Origin: Paractinoplanes rishiriensis
Lineage (GTDB): Bacteria; Actinomycetota; Actinomycetes; Mycobacteriales; Micromonosporaceae
Assembly (NCBI RefSeq): GCF_016862375.1
Contig: NZ_BOMV01000013.1
Location: 62,001 to 126,000, forward strand
DNA length: 64,000 nucleotides
Reading direction: 5' to 3'
Program-made: the position numbers and the translations under genes
The notes under the pieces: model-generated
The model's database searches: none
Told to the model about the DNA's origin: nothing
The model's input: the letters and a program-made list of their open reading frames with translations, nothing else
Shown: positions 42,209 to 50,739 of the stretch, piece by piece
Layout of the letters: each line of letters starts with the position of its first letter
Position numbering within the stretch: position 1 is the stretch's first letter

Positions 42209-43383
42209 CGGGGTTCGCCGAGGCGGTGGGCGAGCCGCCGGAAGAAGCTCGGCCGCAGGAAGTACGCCGAATGCGACCGGATCAGCCCGCGGCCGGTCGA
42301 GTAGACGTAGTCCTCGGTCCCGTCGAAGATCCCCTCGGTCGCGAAGCTGAGCACGTCGCACGTGTCGAACACGTTGATCCACCGGCCGACCTGCTTCGGC
42401 CGGGGACTGCGGTGCGCCGGCGTGACCGCCCCCGGCGGCGGCTCGGTGACGGCCGGCAGCAGGCCCAGCTCGGCGAACAGCCCCACCTGCGACCCGACCG
42501 TCACCAACAGGTCGCAGGACAGGTCGGTACGCAGGTTGGACAGCAGGTCGAACACGATGTTGCCGCCCATGCTGTGCGCGACCACGACCACGTGCGGGTC
42601 GTCCGCGGAACACGCCCGGCGGGCCGCCTCCAGATCGGTCGCGACCGCCGCGGCGATCGGGCCGTCCGCGCCGTGCCGCTCCCGCTGGCGCAGGTAGGTC
42701 AGCACGTCACCGACGAATGTCGCGCTCTCCTCCTGCACCCGTCGCCGGACCAGGCCGGCGGCCGTCCGCGAGGCGAGCCGGCTGCCGGCGCTCTGCACCC
42801 GGTTCAGGCCCTCGCGCAGCAACGGCAGGCCGGTACCGCCGCCGAACCGCTCCGGTCCCGCGGGCTCGCCCGCCGCCCGGGCGGCCAGCAGGTTGAACAG
42901 GGCGAGGTCGTCACCCAGCCCGGTGAGGTCGTCCGGCTCGGTGCCGGCCGCCCAGTCGGCGGCCCGCTCCGCCCAGACGGCGAGGCGGTCGAAATCGGCG
43001 GCACCGGCCGACTCGACCGAGGCGGCGGCCGACCACAGCAGGTCGACGGCGCTCTCGGGGGATCGCCGGGCGGCGCCGAGCAGGGTGCGCGCGGCCGGCG
43101 GCGGGTCCTCCTCGGGCGCGTCCTCGGCGAGCAGCGCCTCGGCCTCCGCGGTCCCGCCGAACCGTTCCGCGACCGTGTCCAGCGAGGCGCCGTCCCACCG
43201 GAACCTCGCGGCCTGATCACCCCAGTACGGGTTCAGGATCCGCACCGCCTCCGGGTCGAGACCGGTAGCCGGTGCGAGAAATCGGCGGATCAATGCGGTG
43301 CGGGCGGCTACCCGGCGGTCGTACGGCCTTCCGCCGCCCCGCTCGCGGCGGGTGGCGACGCCGTGGACGAAGATGATCGGCAC
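42205..43383 (-). CDS. alpha/beta hydrolase, lipase-like
   Basis: A 392-aa protein opening with PIIFVHGVATR (oxyanion His-Gly) and with nucleophile Ser271 in VVVVAHSMGGNIVF (AHSxG in place of GxSxG). A later INVFDTCDVLSF carries a candidate acid Asp, and the conserved His may be in RSHSAYF. Between about 60 and 230 is a large helical insert (AAGTEPDDLTGLGDDLALFNLLAAR). It could be a phospholipase or esterase effector. The start is GTG 43383 behind aaggagg. It lies 18 bp after the Lon-like/WD40 gene and overlaps the caspase gene by 4 bp. Confidence 0.8.
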   Translation of the reverse strand: MPIIFVHGVATRRERGGGRPYDRRVAARTALIRRFLAPATGLDPEAVRILNPYWGDQAARFRWDGASLDTVAERFGGTAEAEALLAEDAPEEDPPPAARTLLGAARRSPESAVDLLWSAAASVESAGAADFDRLAVWAERAADWAAGTEPDDLTGLGDDLALFNLLAARAAGEPAGPERFGGGTGLPLLREGLNRVQSAGSRLASRTAAGLVRRRVQEESATFVGDVLTYLRQRERHGADGPIAAAVATDLEAARRACSADDPHVVVVAHSMGGNIVFDLLSNLRTDLSCDLLVTVGSQVGLFAELGLLPAVTEPPPGAVTPAHRSPRPKQVGRWINVFDTCDVLSFATEGIFDGTEDYVYSTGRGLIRSHSAYFLRPSFFRRLAHRLGEPR

Positions 43384-43401
43384 GGTTGCCAGCCTCCTTC
43401 C

Positions 43402-46400
43402 TCAACGTGGTTGATCGTCGGCCGTGGTGGGTCTGCGGCCGTGTTCGGTCCAGCGGCCCGCGGCGTCGCGGCGTAGCTCGTACGTGATCCAGGAATCCGG
43501 TCCGGCGATCTCCTGCCAGATCTGGATGCCGAAGTCGGTGGGCCGGGCGGCCGCGACCGCCGGCAGCGTGCGCTCGAGGGCGCCGTCGGTGACCAGATCG
43601 AGCGCGGTGCCGTTGACGGCACCGGCTCGCCGGTGCCCGACGGCGATGCTGCGCAGACCCTCCGGGCCGATCGGGTAGGCGTAGACGTCCACGCCGGCCC
43701 AGCCGTCCGCGGTCCGCAGCACCGGCCGCCACCCGGCACCGTCCACGGTGCCCTGATAGAGGACCAGCCGGTGTGCGAAGTTGCCGGCGTCCGCCGGCAC
43801 CGCCGGCCCGGGCACGTCCGTCCACGCGTAATCGTGCTCACCGCCGAGCAGGACGTCGCATCGGCCGCCCTCGGTGAGCAGCGAGTCGCACCCGGAGCTG
43901 ATCCGGTCCTGGACCGGGCCGGTCGCGGGGACCAGCACGGCGCCCGGTGCGGCGGAGGGACCGCCCGAGGTGGCCGGCGCCGGCCGGGCCGCCGGGCACT
44001 GCCGGTGCGGCTCGGCCCGCGCGTCGCCGCTGTACTGCCGGACCTCGTCGGCGGTCAGCTCGCGTCCGCCGAGGCGGCACGCCTGCTCGACGAGATGGCC
44101 GGTACCGAACTGCCACAGCTGCCCGGCGGGCGCGCCGTCCGGCGCCTGCGGCGGCCCATCCTGATCCAGTACCGCGGCGACGGTGTCGGGGCCGCCCGGG
44201 GCGAGCCGGAGCACCGGCCGTTCCGAACGGGCGGTGACCAGCCGTTCCATGGTCCGCGGGTCGAGCAGGACCAGGTTCTGGTCGGCGGCCGCCACGACAC
44301 GGCCGCCGATCGCCTCGGCCGCGACGGCGCGGACCGTGCTGCCGATGGTCACGGCGGGCGTGAGGGGCTTCAGGTCGGGGGAGTATGTGCGGACGCTGCC
44401 GTCCGCGCCGCCCACCACGAGCCGTCCGTCGGTCACCGCCAGGCCGGTCACTCCGCCCCGGTTGGCGTGCACGGTGACCGGCTGGTCCAGGTTGTCGACC
44501 GGACCCGAGGTCAGGGTACCCACGGCGTCGGCGACCTCGGCCGGCCGGCCGCCGATCACGAGCCGGTCCCCGAGCCGGGCGAAGGAGGTCACCTGCGCGG
44601 CCGGAACGCTGGTCTGGGTGAGGACGTCCCAGGTCGCCGGGTCCCAGACCTGCACCAGCCCGGACTTGCAGCCGACCGCGAGCCGGGCCGGCGTGCCGGA
44701 CAGGAAGGCGACCGCCGTGACACCCTCACAGGCCGCGAGCCGGTGGTCCTGGTCCGGCAGCGGGACACTCGCCATCGTGGTGCGGTCGTAGGCGACGATC
44801 GGCTGCGGGGTGTCGCCCTCCTGGTCGGCGACGACGATCACCGGCACGTCCGGCGTGCGGGGGACCGCGAGCAGGCCGGAGAGGGCGCTCAGCGGGTTGT
44901 CCGGCGCGGTCCGGCCGCCGCCGGCCAGCCGGACCAGTTGCCCGTAGTTGCCGAGGACGTACTGGACGCCGGCCTCGTCGACGCCGACGTCGTCGAGCCG
45001 GCCGATGCCGAGGGTGCGCACCAGCGGCCGGCGCTGGTGCTCCCACACCCGGATGCCGCCGCCGAGCACCGGGGTGACGATGCCGCCCGGGTACACGGCC
45101 GAGCCGGGCAGGGTTTCGCCGTACGTGTCGGCGGCGTGCAGGAACTGCAGGTACAGCAGAGCGTCGTAGTACAGCAGGTGGGTCCGGTTCGACTGACCTG
45201 CGGCCACCGTCGTCCCGTGCACCGCCAGGGTCCGCACCGGTCCGGACAGTCCCGCAGCCGGGAACCGGTCACTCTCCTCCCGGGTGACCGGATTCCAGTC
45301 TGCCAGGCCCTCCTCCGATCCGATGAGGAGCAGGTGGCGGGTTTCGCGGGAGTCCCGTCCCGGGCCCGGCACCACCGCGAGCGACCAGACCGCGCCACGG
45401 TTCGGCAGGGCGATCCGGGCCGCCGTACGCCGCCGGTAGTCGACGGTGAGGACCAGCCCGGACGCCGTTCCGGCGTAGAGCGCGCCGGCCGGGCCGAAGG
45501 CGACCGCAGGAATCGCCGCCGGATCGGTCCGCAGGGCGGTGTGCGGTTGGAACTCGGCGACCAGCGCGCCGGTGGCCGCGTTCGAGACCCAGACCCAGCC
45601 CTCCTCGTCCGAGGCCGCAAGGAGCGCGCCGTCCGGGCTGTACGCGACCGACCGGACCGCACCCTGGTGGCGCCCGCCCGCGGTGGTCCGGTCCGGGATG
45701 ATCCGCCGGTTGGACAGCCGCCAGAGCCGGACGTCCCCGTCGGCGCCGGCCGAGGCGAACGCGGACGGCTCGGCCGGGTTCACCGCGATCGCCGTGACGG
45801 CGCCGTCGCTCGCCCGGCCCTGGCGGGACCCGACGGTGCGCCGGCTCACGTCGGCCGCGAACAGCAGGCCGTCCTCGGTGCCGGCCAGGATCGTCTCGGC
45901 GCCACCGGCCTGGGCGGGCGCGACCGCGGTCGCGGTGACCCGCTGATTGTTGCCGGTGACCACGCCGGCGTAGTGTCCGTTGTCGGCCAGCTGCTGGATG
46001 AGCTCCTCGGCTGCGGCCGCCCGCCCGGCCCGGTCCGGTGCCTGTCCGAGGGCCTGCGCCGCGAGCAGGGCAGCCAGTGCCGGATCACGATCCCGCAGGT
46101 CCCGGGCCGCGCCGGTCAGCCGGGCCGCGATCTTCTCCTGCCGGGCGGTTTCCGCGCGCTCGCCGAGCACCGTGTACACCGTGCCGGAGGCGAGCACGGC
46201 GAGCACCGCCGCCGTGCCCGCCCCGATCGCGATCCGCCGGTAGGCGCGCGGCCACTGGGTGGCCCGCCGGTGCGCCGCGCCAACCGAGTCGACCCAGTGC
46301 GGTTCCGATCGGCGCGGCACCTTGGCAGCCTCGGCCTGGTTGGCCCGGGGCAGGATCGGATCGAGGTGCTGGCGCACCGCGGCGGTCAGCTTGGCGCCGA

Positions 46401-47319
46401 TCCCGCCGACCTCGGTGATCGCGCCACCGTCGGTGATCGCGCCGGTCAGTGCGACCCGCCCGCGCAGCGTGCGGGCGGCGGCGACCCGCCCGCGCAGCCC
46501 GCCGGGGCGCTCTCGCTGCCGGCGCAGCTCGGTGAGCAGGACGCCGAACGCCGCGCCGGCCGACTCGCCGGACACCGCGGCGACCGGGCTGCCGTCGTCC
46601 GGTTCAGTCGCGGTCATCCGCCACAGCACGCACGGCTGCCCGGGGCCGTCGCCGAAGGTGGCCGCCCAGGCGTGGTCGAGCGAGGCCGGGAAGCCGCCGC
46701 TGCCGTGGAAGAAGCTCATGTAGCGCGGGTCCGGGAAGAGCCCGCCGGGGCCGTCGGCGAGCCGGACCAGTTCCAGGCGGCCGACCGCGCCCTCGATCTC
46801 GGCACCGACCGGGTTGGCGTCGAACAGCACATGGGTGACCAGCGGCTTTCCCTGGTCTTCACCCGCGCCGTGCAGCATCGCCATGGTCAGCGCCGCCATC
46901 GTCCGCGGCCCGCTGTCGGGTCGCTGGATCAGCAGGGCCATCGCGGCGAACAGACCGGGGTGGTCGGGCGCGATGGCGGACGGCCGGTCGTTGCGCGGTA
47001 ACCGCCTCGGCAGGCTGCCGCCCCGCCAGCGCCGGCACAGCGCGCCCAAATCCTCGGCCAGCAGCTCCGGGGCGGCGCCGCCGGCCGCCCGGGCCGCGGC
47101 CAGCAGGACGGTCGCGTCGTCCCTGATCCGTTCGCCGGTGGTGCGGGCCGCCAGCGCCGCGACGATCTCGGCCGGCTCGCCGGAGACCAGCCACCCGGGA
47201 TCGGTACGGACTGCCTCCTCGAGCGCCCGCCACCACAGCCGGCCGCTGCCGAGCAGGCCGGCCACGGCATCCCGGCCCCGCGCCGCGGCGCGGAGCTCGT
47301 CCCGGGCATGGGTCGTCAC
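43402..47319 (-). CDS. Lon-like Ser/Lys protease - membrane helix - WD40 propeller fusion
   Basis: A 1305-aa protein heading a five-gene operon. Residues 1-110 are helical. About 115-325 look like the proteolytic domain of Lon (S16): a beta-rich entry, then VSGESAGAAFGVLLTEL with the nucleophile pattern GxSAG (Ser253), and RVALTGAITDGGAITEVGGIGAKLTAAV with the general-base Lys310, as in Lon's GxI...GGxxxKxxAA. The AAA module of Lon is absent. One membrane helix (about 362-385, IAIGAGTAAVLAVLASGTVYTVL) and a short coiled segment lead into WD40-type repeats (about 455-1090, e.g. DGDVRLWRLSNRR, PDGALLAASDEEGWVWV). The last 200 residues are a separate domain. A membrane-bound sensor protease is inferred. 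The start is GTG 47319. Confidence 0.8.
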   Translation of the reverse strand: MTTHARDELRAAARGRDAVAGLLGSGRLWWRALEEAVRTDPGWLVSGEPAEIVAALAARTTGERIRDDATVLLAAARAAGGAAPELLAEDLGALCRRWRGGSLPRRLPRNDRPSAIAPDHPGLFAAMALLIQRPDSGPRTMAALTMAMLHGAGEDQGKPLVTHVLFDANPVGAEIEGAVGRLELVRLADGPGGLFPDPRYMSFFHGSGGFPASLDHAWAATFGDGPGQPCVLWRMTATEPDDGSPVAAVSGESAGAAFGVLLTELRRQRERPGGLRGRVAAARTLRGRVALTGAITDGGAITEVGGIGAKLTAAVRQHLDPILPRANQAEAAKVPRRSEPHWVDSVGAAHRRATQWPRAYRRIAIGAGTAAVLAVLASGTVYTVLGERAETARQEKIAARLTGAARDLRDRDPALAALLAAQALGQAPDRAGRAAAAEELIQQLADNGHYAGVVTGNNQRVTATAVAPAQAGGAETILAGTEDGLLFAADVSRRTVGSRQGRASDGAVTAIAVNPAEPSAFASAGADGDVRLWRLSNRRIIPDRTTAGGRHQGAVRSVAYSPDGALLAASDEEGWVWVSNAATGALVAEFQPHTALRTDPAAIPAVAFGPAGALYAGTASGLVLTVDYRRRTAARIALPNRGAVWSLAVVPGPGRDSRETRHLLLIGSEEGLADWNPVTREESDRFPAAGLSGPVRTLAVHGTTVAAGQSNRTHLLYYDALLYLQFLHAADTYGETLPGSAVYPGGIVTPVLGGGIRVWEHQRRPLVRTLGIGRLDDVGVDEAGVQYVLGNYGQLVRLAGGGRTAPDNPLSALSGLLAVPRTPDVPVIVVADQEGDTPQPIVAYDRTTMASVPLPDQDHRLAACEGVTAVAFLSGTPARLAVGCKSGLVQVWDPATWDVLTQTSVPAAQVTSFARLGDRLVIGGRPAEVADAVGTLTSGPVDNLDQPVTVHANRGGVTGLAVTDGRLVVGGADGSVRTYSPDLKPLTPAVTIGSTVRAVAAEAIGGRVVAAADQNLVLLDPRTMERLVTARSERPVLRLAPGGPDTVAAVLDQDGPPQAPDGAPAGQLWQFGTGHLVEQACRLGGRELTADEVRQYSGDARAEPHRQCPAARPAPATSGGPSAAPGAVLVPATGPVQDRISSGCDSLLTEGGRCDVLLGGEHDYAWTDVPGPAVPADAGNFAHRLVLYQGTVDGAGWRPVLRTADGWAGVDVYAYPIGPEGLRSIAVGHRRAGAVNGTALDLVTDGALERTLPAVAAARPTDFGIQIWQEIAGPDSWITYELRRDAAGRWTEHGRRPTTADDQPR

Positions 47320-47505
47320 CGGCGGCGTCCCAGCCGTCGCAGCGAACTGCGCCTAAGCGGACAAACCGGCCGGCCAGCGCTCGACGGCGAGATTCCGGAC
47401 ATCGCCGCCGATCATTGCGCCGCGCATCGGCGGCCACAAGGCGGTGGACGACGGTTCATCCGCCCGGCGGGTACCTTCGCATGATCAGCGCCGGACGCGC
47501 GCAGA

Positions 47506-48147
47506 TCATGCGATACCGGTCGTCCCGACGGCTCGGAAAGCTGGCCGGTTCGCGGTGCGGCCGCGGGCCCCGTGCCGGCGCTCGTACCCGGCCGGCGGGC
47601 GGTCCGCGTGCCGGGGCAGCGGGCGCACCGCCGACTTGCAGGTGCGCCACAGGAACAGCACGATGCCCACCCAGATCACCACGTCGCCGACGCTGAACAC
47701 GTTGTTGCCGGGCAGCCAGGCCGGGGTGGCGAAGACGTCGCCGAGCCAGGGCAGCTTCGGGTCGGCCAGCACCCCGGAGTTGGTGAAGTCGCCGGTCTCG
47801 GTGGCCCGGCCGACGGCGCGCAGCGCGGACTCCGAGGCCGGCAGCGTGCCGCCGTTCAGCGAGATGGTGAGCCCGTTGAGCCCGCCGCCGAAGCCGATCA
47901 GCAGGACGCCGGGCAGGTGCCGGTTGGCGATCACCCAGGCGCCGGCCATGACGTACGAGGCGATGTGCGCGACCGCCAGCGCGGTGGCGTCCGCGTCCGG
48001 CACCACGGAGATGACCAGGATCTGGTCGGCGAGCGCGGCCCACAGCAGCCAGACGTGCCGGATCCGGAGCGTGGCCAGCCGGGACAGCGGCGCGCGGAGC
48101 ACCGCCAGCACCAGCAGCGTGCCGACACAGAGGTAGACGGTCAGCAC
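47506..48147 (-). CDS. DUF5317 membrane protein
   Basis: A 213-aa protein with about five hydrophobic segments (VYLCVGTLLVLAVLRAPLSRLATLRIRHVWLLW at the start, VFSVGDVVIWVGIVLFLWRTC near the end). The pattern RAPLSRL, NxGxLPxS and AWLPGNNVFSVGDVVIWVG matches the DUF5317 family; its function is unknown. The GTG start shares one base with the stop of the GGDEF-EAL gene, so the two are coupled and may work together in cyclic-di-GMP signalling. It is followed by 186 bp before the protease operon. Confidence 0.8.
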   Translation of the reverse strand: MLTVYLCVGTLLVLAVLRAPLSRLATLRIRHVWLLWAALADQILVISVVPDADATALAVAHIASYVMAGAWVIANRHLPGVLLIGFGGGLNGLTISLNGGTLPASESALRAVGRATETGDFTNSGVLADPKLPWLGDVFATPAWLPGNNVFSVGDVVIWVGIVLFLWRTCKSAVRPLPRHADRPPAGYERRHGARGRTANRPAFRAVGTTGIA

Positions 48148-50159
48148 TACGCGACCGCCGGTTCGGCGGTGAGGGCGAGCTGGGCGGCGTACCACTGCTC
48201 CAGCTGGTCGGCGGGCATCGGGCGGGCCAGCAGGTAACCCTGCAGCATGGTGCAGCCCATGCCGGTCAGCACCGAGCGGCACTCGGTCGTCTCGACGCCC
48301 TCGGCCACCACGTTCAGGCCCAGGTTGTGCGCCAGGTCGATGATGGACTTGACCAGGGCGGCGCTGCGCACCGAGTCGACCGTGCCGGCCACGAACGACT
48401 GGTCGATCTTGATCTCGGTGACCGGCAGGTCGCGCAGGTGGGTGAACGACGAATAGCCGGTGCCGAAGTCGTCCATCGACAGACCGACGCCCATCTCGCG
48501 CAGCCGGCCCAGCACCGTTCGGGTCTGCGCCGGGTTGGCCATCAGTGAGCTCTCGGTGACCTCGACCACCAGCGCCTGGCTGGGCAGTCCGTGCAGGGCC
48601 AGGGCCGCCTCGATCTGGCGCGGCAGGTCCTCGCTGGCGACCTGGCGGGCGGTCAGGTTGATCGCGACGCTGATCGCCAGGCCGCGGTCCCGCCAGCCGC
48701 GCACGGCGGCCAGCGCGCTGTCGATGACGTGCGCGGTCAGCGGCACGACCAGCGGGGTGTTCTCCACGGCGGGCAGGAACCGGCCGGGCGGCAGCAGGCC
48801 GCGGGTCGGGTGCTGCCAGCGGACCAGGGCCTCGACCCCGATTAGCGCGCCGGTCAGCGCGTCGACCTTGGGCTGGTAGAACACCACCAGCTCGCCCTTG
48901 CCGAGGCCGCGCTGCAGCTCGCCGACCAGCACCGAGCTGGCCGTCGAGTGCTCCTCGGACTCGGGGTCGTAGAACGCGTGCCGGCCGCGCTCCTGCTTGG
49001 CCGCGTACAGCGCCAGGTCGGCGAGGTGCAGCAACTTCTCGGCGTCGACGGCGTGCTGCGGGGACAACGCCGCACCCACGCTGGCGGTCACGGTCAGCGA
49101 CATGTCGGCGATCCGGATCGGCTCGACGAACGCGGCCGCGGCCTCGCCGGCCAGCCGGTCGGTGGTGGCCGCGGTGGTGCGGTTCAGCACGATCGCGAAC
49201 TCGTCGCCGCCGAGCCGGGCCACCGTGCCGCGGGAGCCGGTGATCTCGGTGAGCCGCTGCGCGACCACCTTGAGCAGCTCGTCGCCGACCGAGTGGCCGA
49301 GCGTGTCGTTGATCTCCTTGAACCGGTCCAGGTCGATCATCAGTGCCGCGGTCTGCCGCTCCGGCGTCGCGTCGGCCATGCTCTCCCGCAGGCGCATCAG
49401 CAGCAGCGTGCGGTTCGGCAGCCCGGTGAGGGAGTCGTGCAGCGCGGCGATCTCGTGCCGGGTCGCGATCATGACGGCGGTCCGGATGGCCACGATGACC
49501 AGGACACACAACGGCGCGGTCCAGATCGAGAAGGCGAGGCTGGCCGCGATCATCGGCGAGACGCCGAGCACGATCGGGGTGACCGGGAACTCCTCGCGCA
49601 TGCTGGAGAGGATCGAGCGCGGCACGCCAGAGCCGGAGCTCAGCGCGAACGCCGTACCGGTCAGGATGTTGTTGACCAGGAAGTAGGCGACCGCGCCGCC
49701 GGCCAGGCCGATCAGCTGCTGTCCGGCCGGTACCCCGGTGATCGGGTCGCTGACGCCGACCCGCTCGATGGCGCAGATCGCCAGCCGGGCGGCGCCGAGC
49801 ATGAGGATGTTCTGGGCCACGTTGAAGGCGGCGACCCGCAGCGGCTTGCGCTCGCGGACCTCGACGACCAGCAGCGCGGCGATCGCCGGCAGCAGGGCGT
49901 AGACGAGCGGCCCGGTGTTCAGCAGCACCAGGGCGAACGCCCCGGACATCGTGTACTCCTGCGGGTTGCCCCGGCTCCACAGCCGCATCGGGAACAGCTC
50001 GCCGAGCACCAGCAGCACGGCCGCGACGGCCAGCACCGCTTGCAACTCGCCGTGCACCACCCAGCTGGCGGTGGCGAGCATCCAGCCGGCCGCGGCCGCC
50101 CCGGCTAGGTAGACCGCGCCAAGGTAGATTCGCAGCGGCATCTTTGACACCTTGGTCAC
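48147..50159 (-). CDS. membrane GGDEF-EAL protein (cyclic-di-GMP turnover)
   Basis: A 670-aa protein with 6-7 N-terminal membrane helices (about 10-230), then a diguanylate cyclase domain with GGDEF at 317-321 and a phosphodiesterase domain with EAL at 443-445, MDDFGTG, KIDQSFV and AEGVET. Both catalytic motifs are intact. It resembles the 15019 gene product in membrane and catalytic parts but lacks the GAF domain. GTG 50159, with gggag 5 bp before, is preferred; GTG 50165 and ATG 50141 are possible. A perfect hairpin and a 41-aa gene lie just upstream, and the DUF5317 gene follows directly. Confidence 0.92.
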   Translation of the reverse strand: MTKVSKMPLRIYLGAVYLAGAAAAGWMLATASWVVHGELQAVLAVAAVLLVLGELFPMRLWSRGNPQEYTMSGAFALVLLNTGPLVYALLPAIAALLVVEVRERKPLRVAAFNVAQNILMLGAARLAICAIERVGVSDPITGVPAGQQLIGLAGGAVAYFLVNNILTGTAFALSSGSGVPRSILSSMREEFPVTPIVLGVSPMIAASLAFSIWTAPLCVLVIVAIRTAVMIATRHEIAALHDSLTGLPNRTLLLMRLRESMADATPERQTAALMIDLDRFKEINDTLGHSVGDELLKVVAQRLTEITGSRGTVARLGGDEFAIVLNRTTAATTDRLAGEAAAAFVEPIRIADMSLTVTASVGAALSPQHAVDAEKLLHLADLALYAAKQERGRHAFYDPESEEHSTASSVLVGELQRGLGKGELVVFYQPKVDALTGALIGVEALVRWQHPTRGLLPPGRFLPAVENTPLVVPLTAHVIDSALAAVRGWRDRGLAISVAINLTARQVASEDLPRQIEAALALHGLPSQALVVEVTESSLMANPAQTRTVLGRLREMGVGLSMDDFGTGYSSFTHLRDLPVTEIKIDQSFVAGTVDSVRSAALVKSIIDLAHNLGLNVVAEGVETTECRSVLTGMGCTMLQGYLLARPMPADQLEQWYAAQLALTAEPAVA

Positions 50160-50178
50160 AGCCACTCCCGAGGAATGC

Positions 50179-50209
50179 AGCGTCCCGGTGACAGAGCCAC
50201 CGGGACGCT
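50179..50209 (-). terminator. perfect 12-bp hairpin between small gene and GGDEF-EAL gene
   Basis: agcgtcccggtg (50179-50190) and caccgggacgct (50198-50209) are exact complements with a 7-nt loop. It lies 9 bp past the stop of the small gene and 19 bp before the GTG of the next, so it could be a terminator, attenuator or processing site. Confidence 0.7.
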
Positions 50210-50218
50210 AGACGCGGA

Positions 50219-50344
50219 TCAGAGGAACCATTTCCTTCCGGCCGCAAGGACCGCCACCAACACGGTCAATGCGCTAGCGCTGCCCAGCACCCGGGTTACC
50301 ACGACTGCTTTGGCAGCCCTGCCGGACTTCACCAGATCCCGCAT
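50219..50344 (-). CDS. 41-aa small membrane protein
   Basis: A short gene with an excellent ribosome site (aggaggtgagcgg directly before ATG 50344). The product MRDLVKSGRAAKAVVVTRVLGS continues into one hydrophobic helix ALTVLVAVLAAG and ends RKWFL. A basic N-terminus, one membrane segment and a basic end are typical of small regulatory membrane peptides. It lies upstream of the GGDEF-EAL gene on the same strand, separated by a hairpin. I know no family for it. Confidence 0.6.
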   Translation of the reverse strand: MRDLVKSGRAAKAVVVTRVLGSASALTVLVAVLAAGRKWFL

Positions 50345-50739
50345 TCCGCTCACCTCCTGTCCGTTCCCTGTTGACAGTGGCGATCGGCGGTCCCGGCCCG
50401 AACATGAGCAAAATCCGCGGCGGTCATGCCGAGTTTTAGTCGCCCGGCCCGATGCACGGTGGCGTAATGGGAGGTCAGCGCGACGGGCCCCGGCCCTGCC
50501 GACCCGCAATGCGGCGACCCAACCCGGATATATAAGACAAGTAATGATAACCGGAGGCGCCACCGTCCGGGCCGCAGCGCAGGCCTGGGCGGACGTTTGC
50601 GGCAGAACGCCCGGGGGAGCACCGCAGCATCCCGGCATGCGAACGTGCCGCCCCGGCTCTGCGGCCCGGGGGCCGGACGGCGGCCGGGTCGGGGCCGGAT
50701 CGCCGCCGCGCAGACTTCGACCCGAAGCGGCCTCGGCTG
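50345..50739. other. 395-bp gap
   Basis: No gene is supported. Near 50526-50550 lies an AT-rich run (ggatatataagacaagtaat) that stands out from the GC-rich surroundings and could be the promoter of the small gene and the GGDEF-EAL operon. 50650-50700 is very GC-rich with several possible stems, perhaps the terminator of the hydrolase gene that ends at 50740. Confidence 0.4.

Noticed and set aside
43633-47001. 1122-residue rightward frame inside the Lon-like/WD40 gene
   Set aside because: Antisense shadow; the minus-strand frame has WD40 repeats, a membrane helix and a protease motif.
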